DNA of 46,255 nucleotides from Bacillus pseudomycoides (GCF_002582035.1 NZ_NUQE01000032.1:1-46255), one strand, 5' to 3'. Positions 23,955 through 34,316 are shown, numbered from the stretch's first letter. A program made the numbers and translations. Notes: a model not told the origin generated them from the letters alone.

Positions 23955-25352
23955 TTACACGATTCTTGAGGAAGATTTTTGATTTTTATCCATTACATGA
24001 AATCCTTTCATATAATAAACAGCAACTAAAGCGATAATCCAAATCGGTCCAACGATTAATGCGATACGTGTATCAGTAGAATATGCCATAACTCCTAATA
24101 CTAAAACAAGGAAAGCGAGTGTAATATAAGAGCTAAGAGGATACAGTGGCATTTTGTACGTTAATTTATTTTGTGCTTCCTGTGATAATCCTTTACGGAA
24201 GCGTAGCTGCGCAACTAAAATGACGCCCCAAGTCCAAATTGCTCCGAATGTTGAAATACTAGTTAGCCATGTAAATACTTTTGCAGGAACAAGGTAGTTT
24301 AAAACAACGCCTATTAATAATACGAAAGCTGTTGCTAAAATTCCTTTACTTGGAATGCCATTTTTATTTAAATGACCAAAATTCTCTGGTGCCTGTTTTT
24401 GCTGTGCTAATGTAAATAGCATACGGCCTGTACTAAAGAGACCACCATTACAAGAAGAAAGGGCAGCTGTTAATACAACAAAGTTAATAATGCCTGCTGC
24501 TTTCGCGATGCCGATTTGTTCAAACGTTAGTACAAATGGACTTCCTTTGTCGCCAAACTCATTCCATGGGTAAATCGCCATCATAACGAATAGAGCCCCT
24601 ACATAGAAAATTAAAATGCGCCAAAAAACGTTATCGATTGCTTTAGATAATGTTTTTTTCGGATTTTCTGCTTCTCCAGCTGTTACACCGATTAACTCCA
24701 CTCCTAAGTAAGCAAATAGTACCATTTGCAGAGAAAGAAGAAGACCAGAGAAACCATTCGGGAACCAACCACCGTGAGACCAAAGATTGGAAATTCCAGT
24801 CGCTACGCCGCCATTTCCAAAACCAAATAGAATAATACCAGTACCAATTACAATCATACAGATAATTGTGACAATTTTAATTAGAGCAAACCAAAATTCA
24901 AGTTCTCCATACACTTTAACAGATAAAAAGTTTAATGCACTCATTAATACGAGAGCAATCAATGCCCAAATCCAACGTGGAATGTCAGGGAACCAATATT
25001 CCATATAAATACCTGCAGCTGTAATTTCTGCCATACAAGTAACAACCCATAAAAACCAATAGTTCCAGCCTGTTATATAACCTGCTAATGGGCCTAAATA
25101 GTCATGTGCATATTTACTAAACGAACCGGCAACAGGTTGTTCAATTGCCATTTCTCCAAGTGCACGCATAATGAAAAAGATAGCAAGGCCTGCAATGATA
25201 TAACCAATTAAAATGGATGGTCCTGCTAGTTTAATAGCGGAAGCCGATCCTAAAAATAATCCAACTCCAATAGCAGATCCAAGAGACATAAGTGTAATAT
25301 GTCGTTGTTTTAATCCGCGATTTAAAGTGTCTGCTTTGTCTGTGTGCTTCAT
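23955..25352 (-). CDS. Amino acid permease, APC family (AapA/ProY-like)
   Basis: A 465-residue APC transporter with twelve membrane segments. It opens with LNRGLKQRHITLMSLGSAIGVGLFLGS, and has GEMAIEQPVAGSFSKYA near residue 68 and the ELIGVTAGEAENPKKTL loop near 220. It is a different subtype from the two RocE-like permeases in the window and looks closest to D-alanine/proline/GABA-type permeases (recall only). The start has AAAGGGGG upstream. A cre-like site (25384-25397) upstream suggests carbon catabolite control. It is monocistronic. Confidence 0.88.
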   Translation of the reverse strand: MKHTDKADTLNRGLKQRHITLMSLGSAIGVGLFLGSASAIKLAGPSILIGYIIAGLAIFFIMRALGEMAIEQPVAGSFSKYAHDYLGPLAGYITGWNYWFLWVVTCMAEITAAGIYMEYWFPDIPRWIWALIALVLMSALNFLSVKVYGELEFWFALIKIVTIICMIVIGTGIILFGFGNGGVATGISNLWSHGGWFPNGFSGLLLSLQMVLFAYLGVELIGVTAGEAENPKKTLSKAIDNVFWRILIFYVGALFVMMAIYPWNEFGDKGSPFVLTFEQIGIAKAAGIINFVVLTAALSSCNGGLFSTGRMLFTLAQQKQAPENFGHLNKNGIPSKGILATAFVLLIGVVLNYLVPAKVFTWLTSISTFGAIWTWGVILVAQLRFRKGLSQEAQNKLTYKMPLYPLSSYITLAFLVLVLGVMAYSTDTRIALIVGPIWIIALVAVYYMKGFHVMDKNQKSSSRIV

Positions 25353-25383
25353 AGTAAACCCCCTTTATTATAAGAACAAATAC

Positions 25384-25397
25384 TGTATACGCTTACA
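25384..25397. promoter_or_regulatory. Candidate cre site upstream of the permease
   Basis: TGTATACGCTTACA matches TGWAANCGNTNWCA at 13 of 14 positions, 32 bp before the start of the minus-strand permease. Confidence 0.55.
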
Positions 25398-25523
25398 ATA
25401 TGTCTAACTATTTTAAATTATAAAACATTTATTGCTGTTATGCTACAAAAAAAGACAATATTTTCTGTACTATATCTGCGGTTTGTGTACTTAATTTTAA
25501 AATTCAAACTATTATTGAGTGTA

Positions 25524-25553
25524 TTGACTCTTGTTTTTATTGATTGATAAGAT
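25524..25553 (+). promoter_or_regulatory. Putative promoter of the purine permease
   Basis: TTGACT (25524-25529), an 18-bp spacer and TAAGAT (25548-25553). About 150 nt of leader follow. I searched that leader for the purine riboswitch core and did not find it. Confidence 0.4.
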
Positions 25554-25703
25554 TAAGTGTTATATTTTTTTGAATCAATTGAATTTTGACGGGTAATGAT
25601 TCTCCATCTATTTTCTTTAGGGGAAGCGTACTGTCTGTTAGCACAAGTTAATTTGAGAAGATATTTACGATAATAATTTCATTACATAGGAAGGATAACC
25701 GGT

Positions 25704-26996
25704 ATGTTTCAATTAAAGAAATACAATACTTCTGTAAAGCAGGAGGTTTTAGCTGGTATTACGACGTTTTTCACATTTGCATACATTCTTGTCATTAATC
25801 CGAAGATTTTGTCTGATGCCGGAGTGCCGTTTGATCAAGCCTTTACGGCAACTATTATTGCAACAATTGTTGGAACATTATGTATGGCATTTTTAGCAAA
25901 TTACCCAATCGTGATTGCACCTGCAATGGGAATGAATGCTTATTTCGCGTACTCTGTTGTTCAAAATGCAGAAGGCATTACATACGTTGTTGCATTTTCA
26001 GCTGTATTTTTGACAGGTATTATTTTTCTCTTACTTTCATTTACATCGTTTCGTCAAAAACTAATTGAGGCGATTCCGGATAGTTTAAAGCATGCGATTG
26101 CAGCAGGAATCGGTTTGTTCATTGCATTTATAGGACTTCGTTTATCTGGTATTATCGTAGATCATCCTACAAACTTAGTTACCATTGGAAATTTTCATTC
26201 TCCCTCTGTTGTGCTCACGTTAATTGGTTTAGTGTTAGCTGCAGTATTAATGGTATTAAACGTAAATGGTGCACTGTTTATTAGTATGATTGTCACGGGA
26301 GTCATTGCCTTTTTTACAGGACAATTAAAGTTTAGCGATAAACTTGTAGCAGTTCCGCATTTACCAGAAGGAATGATTACATTTAATCTGATTCACGCTG
26401 TGACGGATGTCATTCACTACGGATTATATGGTATTGTTTTTTCATTTTTACTTGTATTGTTATTTGATACAACAGGAGCATTGCTTGGGTTAATTAAGCA
26501 GACTGGTTTAAAAACAGATAATGCAGAAGGACGTTTTGGAAAAGCATTTATTGCAGATGCAATTGGAGGAACGGTAGGGGCAATGTTTGGAACAAGTCCA
26601 ACAGCAGCTACAATTGAATCTTCTGCTGGTATTGCAGCAGGAGGAAAGACGGGATTAACAGGTATTGTCGTTGTTGGATTAACAATCATTACAGCTTTCT
26701 TTAGCCCTGTAATCGCATCATTATCAAGTGTAGCAGCAATTACAGCGCCTTCTCTTATTATTGTTGGTAGCCTAATGGCACAAAATATTCGAGAAGTAAA
26801 TTGGAATGATTTTGAAGATGTGCTTCCAGCGTTCTTAATTTTCGTTGGTATACCGCTCACATCAAGTATCGCGAATGGTATAGCACTTGGCTTCTTAATT
26901 TACCCGATTTTAAAAATCGTAAAAGGAAAAGGGAAGGAAGTACATCCGTTTCTTTATTTCTTTGCTATATTATTTGGCTGTCACTTATTTTTATAA
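25704..26996 (+). CDS. NCS2-family purine permease (guanine/hypoxanthine type)
   Basis: A 430-residue nucleobase transporter of the AzgA/PbuG branch, with about twelve to fourteen membrane segments. Signatures are GITTFFTFAYILVINPKIL (residues 18-36), APAMGMNAYFAY near 73, FDTTGALLGLIKQTG near 253, and the TSPTAATIESSAGIAAGGKTGLT loop near 295-317. It imports hypoxanthine, guanine or adenine with protons. The ribosome site is AGGAAGGA. Unlike B. subtilis pbuG, no guanine riboswitch was seen in its leader. It is monocistronic with a terminator shared with the convergent GNAT gene. Confidence 0.9.
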   Translation: MFQLKKYNTSVKQEVLAGITTFFTFAYILVINPKILSDAGVPFDQAFTATIIATIVGTLCMAFLANYPIVIAPAMGMNAYFAYSVVQNAEGITYVVAFSAVFLTGIIFLLLSFTSFRQKLIEAIPDSLKHAIAAGIGLFIAFIGLRLSGIIVDHPTNLVTIGNFHSPSVVLTLIGLVLAAVLMVLNVNGALFISMIVTGVIAFFTGQLKFSDKLVAVPHLPEGMITFNLIHAVTDVIHYGLYGIVFSFLLVLLFDTTGALLGLIKQTGLKTDNAEGRFGKAFIADAIGGTVGAMFGTSPTAATIESSAGIAAGGKTGLTGIVVVGLTIITAFFSPVIASLSSVAAITAPSLIIVGSLMAQNIREVNWNDFEDVLPAFLIFVGIPLTSSIANGIALGFLIYPILKIVKGKGKEVHPFLYFFAILFGCHLFL

Positions 26997-27004
26997 TGAA
27001 CTAC

Positions 27005-27037
27005 AAAAAAGAGCTTCTCGTAGGAGACGCTCTTTTT
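27005..27037. terminator. Bidirectional terminator
   Basis: AAAAAAGAGC-TTCTC and GAGA-C-GCTCTTTTTT form a slightly bulged stem with A and T runs on either side, between convergent genes. Confidence 0.82.
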
Positions 27038-27056
27038 TTGTACATAATAAAATGGA

Positions 27057-27494
27057 TTATAGGATTTTGTACATTAATTTGTGTAATCCGATTGGAGGAA
27101 TATCGAATATTTCACCATATTCTTGAAATCCTAATCGTGTATAATAATTTGCAACATTGATTCTGGCGTTACACCATAGAAGCTGTGCGTGACGCTCTAT
27201 TAATATTGCTTCAGCACTGCGAATTAATGTACTTCCAGCATGCTGCTTGCGGAAATTTTGTCTTGTAGCCATTCCTCTTAAGCGATAATGAATGCCTTCT
27301 CCTAAAGAAGGATGTGTTTCATAAGAAAAGGAAGCGATACTAATAAGTGTATTGTTCATGAATGCTCCAAGGTGAAAAGTATTTTCTTCATGGTCAGAAG
27401 TATATTTACAGTCTTCTAAGCTTTGATTAGGCCGTAAAATTTTGTGCCGAAGTGCATATGTTTGAGAGCAATCAATTCGCTTTATTTCGACCAT
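27057..27494 (-). CDS. GNAT-family N-acetyltransferase
   Basis: A 145-residue GCN5-related acetyltransferase. The beta-4/alpha-3 acetyl-CoA motif is RLRGMATRQNFRKQHAGSTLI (near residues 71-91), and the C-terminal NYYTRLGFQEYGEIF is the usual GNAT ending. The acceptor substrate is unknown. The second ATG (27494) is preferred over that at 27500 because AGAGAGG is seven bases upstream of it and only one base from the other. It is convergent with the purine permease gene. Confidence 0.87.
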   Translation of the reverse strand: MVEIKRIDCSQTYALRHKILRPNQSLEDCKYTSDHEENTFHLGAFMNNTLISIASFSYETHPSLGEGIHYRLRGMATRQNFRKQHAGSTLIRSAEAILIERHAQLLWCNARINVANYYTRLGFQEYGEIFDIPPIGLHKLMYKIL

Positions 27495-27542
27495 ACACAT
27501 ACCTCTCTTCTTATGTCATATTAACGGACAGGAACACCTTTA

Positions 27543-27651
27543 TTTATCCCGCTATTCGCGTGCAGTAAGACCTCCACCTCAAGATTGAGAGAGAAGCGAA
27601 GAAGATAGGTGGGGGATGAAGCCCCATCCACTGATGGAAGTTTCCCCTTAT
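27543..27651 (+). repeat. bcr1-like repeat, short form
   Basis: 109 bp from TTTAT (27543-27547) to CTTAT. CCCGCTATTCGCG forms the 5' hairpin. CCTCCACCT faces AGGTGGGGG with one G-T wobble. The 3' end is two bases from the stop codon of the minus-strand peptidase gene. Confidence 0.88.
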
Positions 27652-27653
27652 TT

Positions 27654-28397
27654 TCAAAGAATAGTAATTGCTTGTTTCCCAGCTTGTTCCCACGCTTTTT
27701 CAAATTGAGCACGCGGAATACCTTTACGCGGATTGTTTGCCAATGGATCATTTACATATACGAAATTTTGATCATAACCAACAATAACAGCGCTATGTTC
27801 ATAATATGTAATCTTTACGTCTCCAGCATTTGTATTCCAAGTTTCAAAACTTCCCTCATCTAGCGGCTGAAAAGTTGTATTAGAAATAATCCATACCGGC
27901 GAACCAGCACTAAGCACTTTATATATATCTTGTATCTCTCTTCCTGTTAAATCAATTGCTTTATCAGGAACATATTTTTGTGCTAATTGAAAAATCGGTT
28001 CATGGTATACACCGTAGCCTGGTTCAGACTTTGTATAAATATTTCCTACAAATCCTTCATGCGGATTTCCACGTGTACCATTCTTTTCAAATGGCACACG
28101 TGGAATTTCATTCGCAAGCTTCATTTTGTCAACTTTAATTCCTTTATATTGCAGTAACATTGCTAAACTTGTCACTTCACAACCTCTTTCTAATTCAGGA
28201 AGCTGCTTTATAAATGGCACATTTTCAATTATTACTTGCTCCTTCATTTCATATGAAAAGTCTAAGCGGAGTTCCTCAGTTTTTTGAAAAATTTTATTTT
28301 TCCCTGTTTCAATTACTCCCATAACATCCTTACTGCATGCCGCACCAACAATAACTCCAATTCCTAAAACACATATGTATTTGACCATCCTAAACAT
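27654..28397 (-). CDS. C39-like papain-fold peptidase family protein, membrane-anchored
   Basis: A 247-residue protein of the Peptidase_C39_2 (YvpB-like) family. The N-terminal hydrophobic segment (residues 4-20) ends in GAAC, a possible but atypical lipobox, so it is exported and probably anchored. The catalytic cysteine is in ERGCEVTSLAMLL (Cys near 73), the histidine in YEHSAVIVGYD (near 202), and the third element in VNDPLA. Members may cleave peptides or act on the wall, but the substrate is not known. ATG at 28397 has GGAG eight bases upstream. Confidence 0.85.
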   Translation of the reverse strand: MFRMVKYICVLGIGVIVGAACSKDVMGVIETGKNKIFQKTEELRLDFSYEMKEQVIIENVPFIKQLPELERGCEVTSLAMLLQYKGIKVDKMKLANEIPRVPFEKNGTRGNPHEGFVGNIYTKSEPGYGVYHEPIFQLAQKYVPDKAIDLTGREIQDIYKVLSAGSPVWIISNTTFQPLDEGSFETWNTNAGDVKITYYEHSAVIVGYDQNFVYVNDPLANNPRKGIPRAQFEKAWEQAGKQAITIL

Positions 28398-28561
28398 ATA
28401 TCTAACTCCATTACATAATTATTTTCTTACATTTTCCAAAATAATACTCTCTCTATTGTACCGTTGTTTCTAATAGTTTTCTAGAATGATTCTACAGATT
28501 GTTATTTTAGTATATCATCAAAAAATTCCAACTCTTTAAAATAAAAAGATTTTTTAATATA

Positions 28562-28576
28562 CAATTTCAGAATATT
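28562..28576 (+). promoter_or_regulatory. Weak candidate CodY box
   Basis: CAATTTCAGAATATT matches the CodY consensus at about 12 of 15 positions, 111 bp before the RocE-like permease. The rest of the gap 28398-28686 shows nothing else I can name. Confidence 0.3.
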
Positions 28577-28686
28577 TTGTTAGAATAAAACATGCTTAAC
28601 CTAGTGAACCTTCTTCAATAAGAATAAGCAAATTTACTGGCGGCTTTAATTGTGATTTCCACTAAAAAATATGAGGTGAGGGGTAT

Positions 28687-30093
28687 ATGATCCAAAAAGA
28701 GAATCAGAAAAATGAGCTAAAACGTACGATGCAAAGTAGACACCTCTTTATGATTGCTTTAGGAGGAGTTATCGGAACAGGGTTATTTATGGGATCAGGA
28801 CAAATTGTTCACAACGCTGGGCCTGGCGGAGCTATTCTTGCTTATTTAGTCGGCGGTTTTGTTATGTATTTAACAATGCTTTGTCTTGGAGAGCTAACAG
28901 TTGCGATGCCTGAAGCTGGCTCTTTCCAAAGCTACGCTAGCCGATTTATTTCACCCGGTTTTGGATTTGTCGTGGGATGGATGTATTGGCTAAACTGGGC
29001 TGTTACCGTTGGAGTTGAACTAACGACTGTCAGCATTTTAATGAAACGTTGGTTTCCAGATGTTGCATCGTGGATATGGTGTGTTGTATTTGCTGCCTTG
29101 CTCTTTATTGTAAACGCTTCATCTGCACGTGCATACGCTGAAACTGAATTTTGGTTTGCGAGTATTAAAGTAATAACGATTATTGCTTTTATTTTACTTG
29201 GCGGTGCCGTCATGTTTGGGCTGTTAGACTTTAATGGTAAGCCCGCGCCAATGTTCCATAACTTCACAGAAAATGGCGGACTATTTCCAAACGGACTTCC
29301 AGCTGTTCTTCTTACAATGATTACCGTTAACTTTGCGTTCCAAGGAACAGAGTTAATCGGTATTGCCTCAGCTGAAAGTAAGCAACCGGAAAAAACAGTA
29401 CCACGTGCTATAAAAAATACAATTTGGCGTACACTTTTCTTTTTCGTCCTTTCAATTTCTGTGGTCGTTGGATTACTGCCGTGGCAAGAAGCAAATCTTG
29501 TGGAAAGCCCTTTCGTACTCGTTTTTGACATAGCTGGAATTCCGTATGCAGCAGACATTATGAACTTTGTTATTATTACAGCTGTATTATCGGTAGCAAA
29601 TTCTGGTTTATATGCAAACTCTCGTATGCTTTGGGCGATGTCAAAACAAGGAATGGCAAGTCCTATCTTTGCAAAATTAACGAAAAATGGCGTACCGCTC
29701 AATGCATTAATTTTCAGCCTTATATTTGCTAGCCTTTCCCTTTTAACAAGTGTATTTGCTGCTGATACAGTCTTTTTAGTATTAACATCTATTGCAGCTA
29801 TGGCAGCTGTCGTTGTTTGGATGTCCATTGCTGCATCTCAATTTTTCTTTAGAAGAGAATTTATAAAGAATGGTGGGGATATACGAGAATTAAAATACCG
29901 TACTCCACTTTATCCACTCGTTCCCATTGCGGCATTCTCTTTAAACTTTATTACATTTATAAGCTTAGCGTTTATTCCAGATCAACGTATTGCTTTATAT
30001 TGCGGAATCCCATTCATGATTATTTGTTACATTTTTTACCGTGTGAAATTTAAAAAAATTGTCACATTTGAACAACAAAAAAATGTTTCATAA
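28687..30093 (+). CDS. Amino acid permease, APC family, RocE-like (paralogue)
   Basis: A 468-residue APC transporter strongly similar along its length to that at 5978-7405 (shared [17 protein letters not shown] opening, [39 protein letters not shown] and the ending [17 protein letters not shown]). The two differ mainly in the first loops and near segments 10-11, so they are likely paralogues with related but distinct substrates. The ribosome site is GAGGTGAGGGG. Monocistronic; no osmC-like partner follows. Confidence 0.9.
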   Translation: MIQKENQKNELKRTMQSRHLFMIALGGVIGTGLFMGSGQIVHNAGPGGAILAYLVGGFVMYLTMLCLGELTVAMPEAGSFQSYASRFISPGFGFVVGWMYWLNWAVTVGVELTTVSILMKRWFPDVASWIWCVVFAALLFIVNASSARAYAETEFWFASIKVITIIAFILLGGAVMFGLLDFNGKPAPMFHNFTENGGLFPNGLPAVLLTMITVNFAFQGTELIGIASAESKQPEKTVPRAIKNTIWRTLFFFVLSISVVVGLLPWQEANLVESPFVLVFDIAGIPYAADIMNFVIITAVLSVANSGLYANSRMLWAMSKQGMASPIFAKLTKNGVPLNALIFSLIFASLSLLTSVFAADTVFLVLTSIAAMAAVVVWMSIAASQFFFRREFIKNGGDIRELKYRTPLYPLVPIAAFSLNFITFISLAFIPDQRIALYCGIPFMIICYIFYRVKFKKIVTFEQQKNVS

Positions 30094-30120
30094 AGAGTAA
30101 AATAAATACATGTAATATTC

Positions 30121-30153
30121 AGCTATTTCTGTTTATTATGAAATAGCTTTTTT
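30121..30153 (+). terminator. Intrinsic terminator after the permease
   Basis: AGCTATTTC (30121-30129) pairs with GAAATAGCT (30140-30148), followed by T. Confidence 0.85.
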
Positions 30154-30388
30154 CTATTTTTTGGATATTTTGGTATAACTTTATTTATCTTAAAATTTTT
30201 AAAATCGAAATATGCCATTAAAAATAGTTTACAATGTTATCAAGTTACAAAAGTTTTTCATCGTAAAAACTGTGTATTTGTGTCTTTTTTTTAACAATAT
30301 CTTAAAAACTATTGCCAACTATAAATTAATAGGTTTATATTGTTTTATTGGCATAGTTTCAATCCAAGGAGAAAGGAGATTTTCAATC

Positions 30389-31261
30389 GTGCAACTGAAA
30401 AAAAAGTTTTGGAAGTTGGCTTCACTTCTTCCACTATCATTACTCTTGTTCCTCGGTGGATGCGATAAAATCGCTGTATTAAATCCACAAGGACCTGTTG
30501 CAAAGACACAGTATGATTTAATTGTTTGGTCAATGATACTGATGTCAGTTATTATTCTAGTCGTATTCGTCTTGTTTACAATTATTTTAATTCGTTACCG
30601 TGAAAAACCAGATAATATGGACTATGAGCCACCTGATATACACGGTAATACTCTTTTAGAAATTATTTGGACTATTTTCCCTGTTATCATCGTGATTGCA
30701 TTGTCAATCCCAACAGTAAAAGCAACATATGCATCGGAAAAACCTCCAGAAAAATCAAAAGATATAAAACCTGTTGAAATTTACGTTACATCTGCAAACT
30801 GGAAATGGTTATTCAGTTATCCTGAGGAAGGAATTGAAACCGTTAACTATTTAGAAGTACCAGCAGGTGTACCAATTCAATTTAAATTAACTTCAGTCGG
30901 TCCAATGAATGCTTTCTGGATTCCAGAACTTGGTGGAATGAAGTATACAATGGATAATATGGTCATGGATTTATACCTACAAGCTGATAAACCAGGTTCT
31001 TATACTGGACGTAGTGCAAACTTCTCTGGTGAAGGATTTACTGACATGGAGTTTGAGCTTGAAGCTAAAACACAAGCGGACTACGACAAGTGGGTAAAAG
31101 AAGTACAGCAAACTGCCCCTAAATTATCAGAAAACAAATATAAAGAAATTGTTAAACCTGGAGTAGTAGGGCGTATGACGTTCTCTAGTAACCACTTAAA
31201 GTATGTAGATCCAAAATCACTTGAATATTGTGATTACAACTATTACAAAAACAAAAAGTAA
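30389..31261 (+). CDS. qoxA: Cytochrome aa3 quinol oxidase subunit II
   Basis: A 290-residue lipoprotein-type subunit II. It has a signal with lipobox FLGGC (Cys near residue 25), two membrane helices (about 40-65 and 85-105), and a periplasmic-side cupredoxin domain (about 130-250). The copper-A cysteines of cytochrome c oxidases are absent, as expected for a quinol oxidase. The GTG at 30389 was chosen: AAAGGAG lies ten bases before it and the protein then starts with the export signal. A longer reading frame upstream lacks a ribosome site. First gene of qoxABCD. Confidence 0.92.
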   Translation: MQLKKKFWKLASLLPLSLLLFLGGCDKIAVLNPQGPVAKTQYDLIVWSMILMSVIILVVFVLFTIILIRYREKPDNMDYEPPDIHGNTLLEIIWTIFPVIIVIALSIPTVKATYASEKPPEKSKDIKPVEIYVTSANWKWLFSYPEEGIETVNYLEVPAGVPIQFKLTSVGPMNAFWIPELGGMKYTMDNMVMDLYLQADKPGSYTGRSANFSGEGFTDMEFELEAKTQADYDKWVKEVQQTAPKLSENKYKEIVKPGVVGRMTFSSNHLKYVDPKSLEYCDYNYYKNKK

Positions 31262-31294
31262 TACCAACTATTCCAACAGATTGGAGTGAATATA

Positions 31295-33229
31295 GTGAAG
31301 CTTGATGAATTTTTTGTCACAGGCGATCCGATTATCTACGGAGCGGACGCATCTATTGTTCTTGTGACATTAGCAATCCTTTTCGTACTAACAAAGTACA
31401 AAAAATGGAGATGGCTTTGGGATGAGTGGTTAACTTCTGTTGACCATAAGAAAATTGGGACTATGTATATTATGGCAGCGATTTTAATGCTGTTCCGTGG
31501 TGGTATGGACGGCTTAATGATTCGTGCCCAATTAACGTTTCCTGACACAACTTATTTAACTGCCGAACACTATAACGGCATCTTTACAACGCATGGTACT
31601 GTAATGATTCTCTTCATGGCAATGCCATTCGTTATGGGATTAATGAACATTGTTGTCCCTCTTCAAATTGGGGCACGTGACGTTGCATATCCTTTCTTAA
31701 ATGCATTAAGTTTTTGGTTATTCTTTGTAGGTGCTATGTTATTTAACATCTCCTTCGTTATCGGTGGTTCTCCAGACGCTGGATGGACATCGTACTTCCC
31801 AATGGCTGGGACAGAGTTTAGCCAGGGCGTAGGAAACAACTATTATTCAATTGCATTGCAGATTGCGGGTCTCGGGACCCTGATGACAGGGATTAACTTC
31901 CTTGTTACGATCTTGAAAATGCGTGCACCAGGCATGAAGTTAATGAAAATGCCAATGTTTACATGGTCTATTTTAATCACATGTGTAATCATTATCTTTG
32001 CTTTCCCAGTATTAACAGTTGCTCTTGCATTAATGACATTTGACCGTCTATTTGATGCTCACTTCTTTACGATGGCGAGCGGTGGTATGCCAATGCTTTG
32101 GGCGAACTTATTCTGGGTATGGGGTCACCCTGAAGTATATATTGTTATTTTACCGGCATTCGGTATTTTCTCTGAAATCATAAGTACATTCTCGCGTAAA
32201 CGTCTATTCGGATATAGCGCGATGGTTTACTCAATGGTTGCTATCTCAGTTTTAAGTGGCCTTGTATGGCTCCATCACTTCTTTACAATGGGTGCAGGAC
32301 CATCAGTTAACTCGTTCTTCTCGATTTCAACAATGGCGATTTCAATTCCGACCGGTGTTAAAATCTTTAACTGGTTGTTTACAATGTATAAAGGTCGTAT
32401 TCGTTTTACAGTTCCAATGCTTTGGTCATTGGCGTTTATTCCAAACTTTGTAATCGGTGGAGTTACGGGTGTTATGCTTGCAATGGCAGCAGCTGACTAT
32501 CAATACCATAACAGCTACTTCCTAGTTGCTCACTTCCACTACGTATTAATCGCAGGTACAGTATTTGCGATGCTTGCTGGATTTACATTCTGGTATCCAA
32601 AAATCACAGGTCATATGCTAAATGAACGCCTTGGTAAATGGACATTCTGGATCTTTATGAGCGGATTTAACATCTGTTTCTTCCCAATGTACTTCCTAGG
32701 TTTAGACGGTATGACACGTCGTATGTACACATACTCTGCAGACCTTGGATGGGGTACTTTAAACTTCATCGCATCTATTGGTGCAGTAATGATGGGTATC
32801 GGCTTTATCTTATTATGTTACAACGTAATTTACAGCGCTCGTCATGGTGAGCGTGATTTAACTGGAGACCCTTGGGATGGCCGTACACTTGAATGGGCAA
32901 CACAATCTCCTGTACAACATTACAACTTTGCAGTAGTACCAGAAATTAAGCAAAGCGATATATTCTGGGAAATGAAGAAAAATGGTGAGTCTATCACACC
33001 AAAACCTGAAGAATTAAAACCAATTCATATGCCAAGCAATTCAGGCGTTCCAATTATTATGTCTTGCTTTATCGGCCTTGCAGGTTTTGCATTAGTATTT
33101 AGCTGGTTCGGGTTAGCAATTGTCGGTGGTATTGGTATGTTAGGTTGTATGATCTGGCGCTCGTTTGATTACGACAACGGATATTACATTAGCGTAGATG
33201 AAATTAAAAAGACAGAACATGTTGCATGA
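31295..33229 (+). CDS. qoxB: Cytochrome aa3 quinol oxidase subunit I
   Basis: A 644-residue haem-copper oxidase subunit I with about fourteen helices. The low-spin haem histidine is in [10 protein letters not shown] (near residue 100). CuB ligands are in [12 protein letters not shown] and WLHHFFTMG. The [11 protein letters not shown] segment carries the two histidines for high-spin and low-spin haems. It reduces oxygen to water with menaquinol and pumps protons. The GTG at 31295 is preferred because GGAG is eight bases upstream; an earlier GTG at 31286 overlaps that site. Confidence 0.95.
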   Translation: MKLDEFFVTGDPIIYGADASIVLVTLAILFVLTKYKKWRWLWDEWLTSVDHKKIGTMYIMAAILMLFRGGMDGLMIRAQLTFPDTTYLTAEHYNGIFTTHGTVMILFMAMPFVMGLMNIVVPLQIGARDVAYPFLNALSFWLFFVGAMLFNISFVIGGSPDAGWTSYFPMAGTEFSQGVGNNYYSIALQIAGLGTLMTGINFLVTILKMRAPGMKLMKMPMFTWSILITCVIIIFAFPVLTVALALMTFDRLFDAHFFTMASGGMPMLWANLFWVWGHPEVYIVILPAFGIFSEIISTFSRKRLFGYSAMVYSMVAISVLSGLVWLHHFFTMGAGPSVNSFFSISTMAISIPTGVKIFNWLFTMYKGRIRFTVPMLWSLAFIPNFVIGGVTGVMLAMAAADYQYHNSYFLVAHFHYVLIAGTVFAMLAGFTFWYPKITGHMLNERLGKWTFWIFMSGFNICFFPMYFLGLDGMTRRMYTYSADLGWGTLNFIASIGAVMMGIGFILLCYNVIYSARHGERDLTGDPWDGRTLEWATQSPVQHYNFAVVPEIKQSDIFWEMKKNGESITPKPEELKPIHMPSNSGVPIIMSCFIGLAGFALVFSWFGLAIVGGIGMLGCMIWRSFDYDNGYYISVDEIKKTEHVA

Positions 33230-33242
33230 GAGGTGAAACGAA

Positions 33243-33845
33243 ATGGCGGCTTTAGATAAAAGCTTACCTCTAGAATATCAAACTGAACAAAGCAGATTGA
33301 ATATTTTAGGGTTTTGGATTTTCCTTGGGGCTGAAATCGTGCTATTTGCAACGCTTTTCGCCTCTTACCTAGTATTAGCTGGTAGTACCGCAGATGGTCC
33401 AACACCAGCACAACTTTTCGAAGTAAAACCTGTTATGATTGAAACACTTTTACTTTTAACAAGTAGTTTCACATGCGGGATTGCAATTCATGAAATGCGT
33501 AAAGAAAACAAAAATGGTATGCTCCTATGGTTTATCATTACATTACTGTTAGGTGCTGGCTTCCTTTTCATGGAGATTCAAGAGTTCGCACTGTACGTAA
33601 GCCATGGTGCTACACTACAAACAAGTGGATTCTTATCTGCGTTCTTCGTTCTTCTTGGAACGCATGGTGCCCACGTAACGGGTGGTATCATCTGGGCAAC
33701 TTGTGTTATTGTCCAAATTTTAAAACGAGGACTAACACCAGTTACAGCTCGTAAAGTATTTATTATCAGCTTGTACTGGCATTTCCTTGACGTTGTTTGG
33801 ATCTTCATTTACACACTAGTTTACTTGAACGGGATGGTGGCGTAA
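33243..33845 (+). CDS. qoxC: Cytochrome aa3 quinol oxidase subunit III
   Basis: A 200-residue subunit III with five membrane helices, beginning MAALDKSLPLEYQTEQ. The LGTHGAHVTGGIIW and SLYWHFLDVVWIFIYTLVYL segments are the family hallmarks. It stabilises the oxidase and proton uptake. The ATG follows GAGAGGTGAAA. Its stop TAA is separated from the qoxD start by two bases. Confidence 0.93.
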   Translation: MAALDKSLPLEYQTEQSRLNILGFWIFLGAEIVLFATLFASYLVLAGSTADGPTPAQLFEVKPVMIETLLLLTSSFTCGIAIHEMRKENKNGMLLWFIITLLLGAGFLFMEIQEFALYVSHGATLQTSGFLSAFFVLLGTHGAHVTGGIIWATCVIVQILKRGLTPVTARKVFIISLYWHFLDVVWIFIYTLVYLNGMVA

Positions 33846-33847
33846 TA

Positions 33848-34159
33848 ATGGGACAAAACAATACACAAGCGAATCAAAACGCTCATAGCGGATTTCCATG
33901 GTCACACGTTTTCGGATTTATTTTATCACTTGCATTAACGTTCCTTGCTTTATATGTAGCGTTATATACAAGTTTGCCATTTGCAACAATCTTAACGAGC
34001 ATTCTTATAATGGCAGTGGCACAAGCCGCATTACAATTAGTTATGTTTATGCACATGACAGAAGGAGAAGGCACAATACAAACACTCACAATTGTATTCC
34101 ACTTCTTCATCGCTGCAGTAACGGTTGTTGGTACGGTTTGGATTTTCTTCTCTATGTAA
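33848..34159 (+). CDS. qoxD: Cytochrome aa3 quinol oxidase subunit IV
   Basis: A 103-residue small subunit with three membrane helices, including QAALQLVMFMHM, conserved in COX4/QoxD proteins. The ATG at 33848 is two bases after qoxC, with GGTGG inside the qoxC end as ribosome site. An upstream extension inside qoxC has no support. Last gene of the operon, followed by a GC-rich terminator. Confidence 0.92.
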   Translation: MGQNNTQANQNAHSGFPWSHVFGFILSLALTFLALYVALYTSLPFATILTSILIMAVAQAALQLVMFMHMTEGEGTIQTLTIVFHFFIAAVTVVGTVWIFFSM

Positions 34160-34171
34160 CACGTATTTTCA

Positions 34172-34207
34172 AAGGTCTGTTGGGGCAATGCCTCAGCAGG
34201 CTTTTTT
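34172..34207 (+). terminator. Intrinsic terminator of the qox operon
   Basis: GTCTGTTGGGGC (34175-34186) pairs with GCCTCAGCAGGC (34190-34201) allowing wobble pairs, followed by six T. Confidence 0.9.
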
Positions 34208-34316
34208 ATATATCTTAAATACTTATAATGGTTTAGCACTGCGTCTTCTACTCCCCTTACATAATGTACTCATTATTCAAAATCATTAATATCTCATGGT
34301 ATTACGAAACTATAGC

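Noticed and set aside
30311-30357. Inverted TTGCCAA...TTGGCA upstream of qoxA as a regulatory hairpin
   Set aside because: Only six to seven bases pair over a 35-base AT-rich gap; this is expected by chance in such DNA.
30212-30388. An N-terminal extension of qoxA
   Set aside because: The extension lacks a ribosome site, and the protein from the GTG at 30389 begins with a proper lipoprotein signal.
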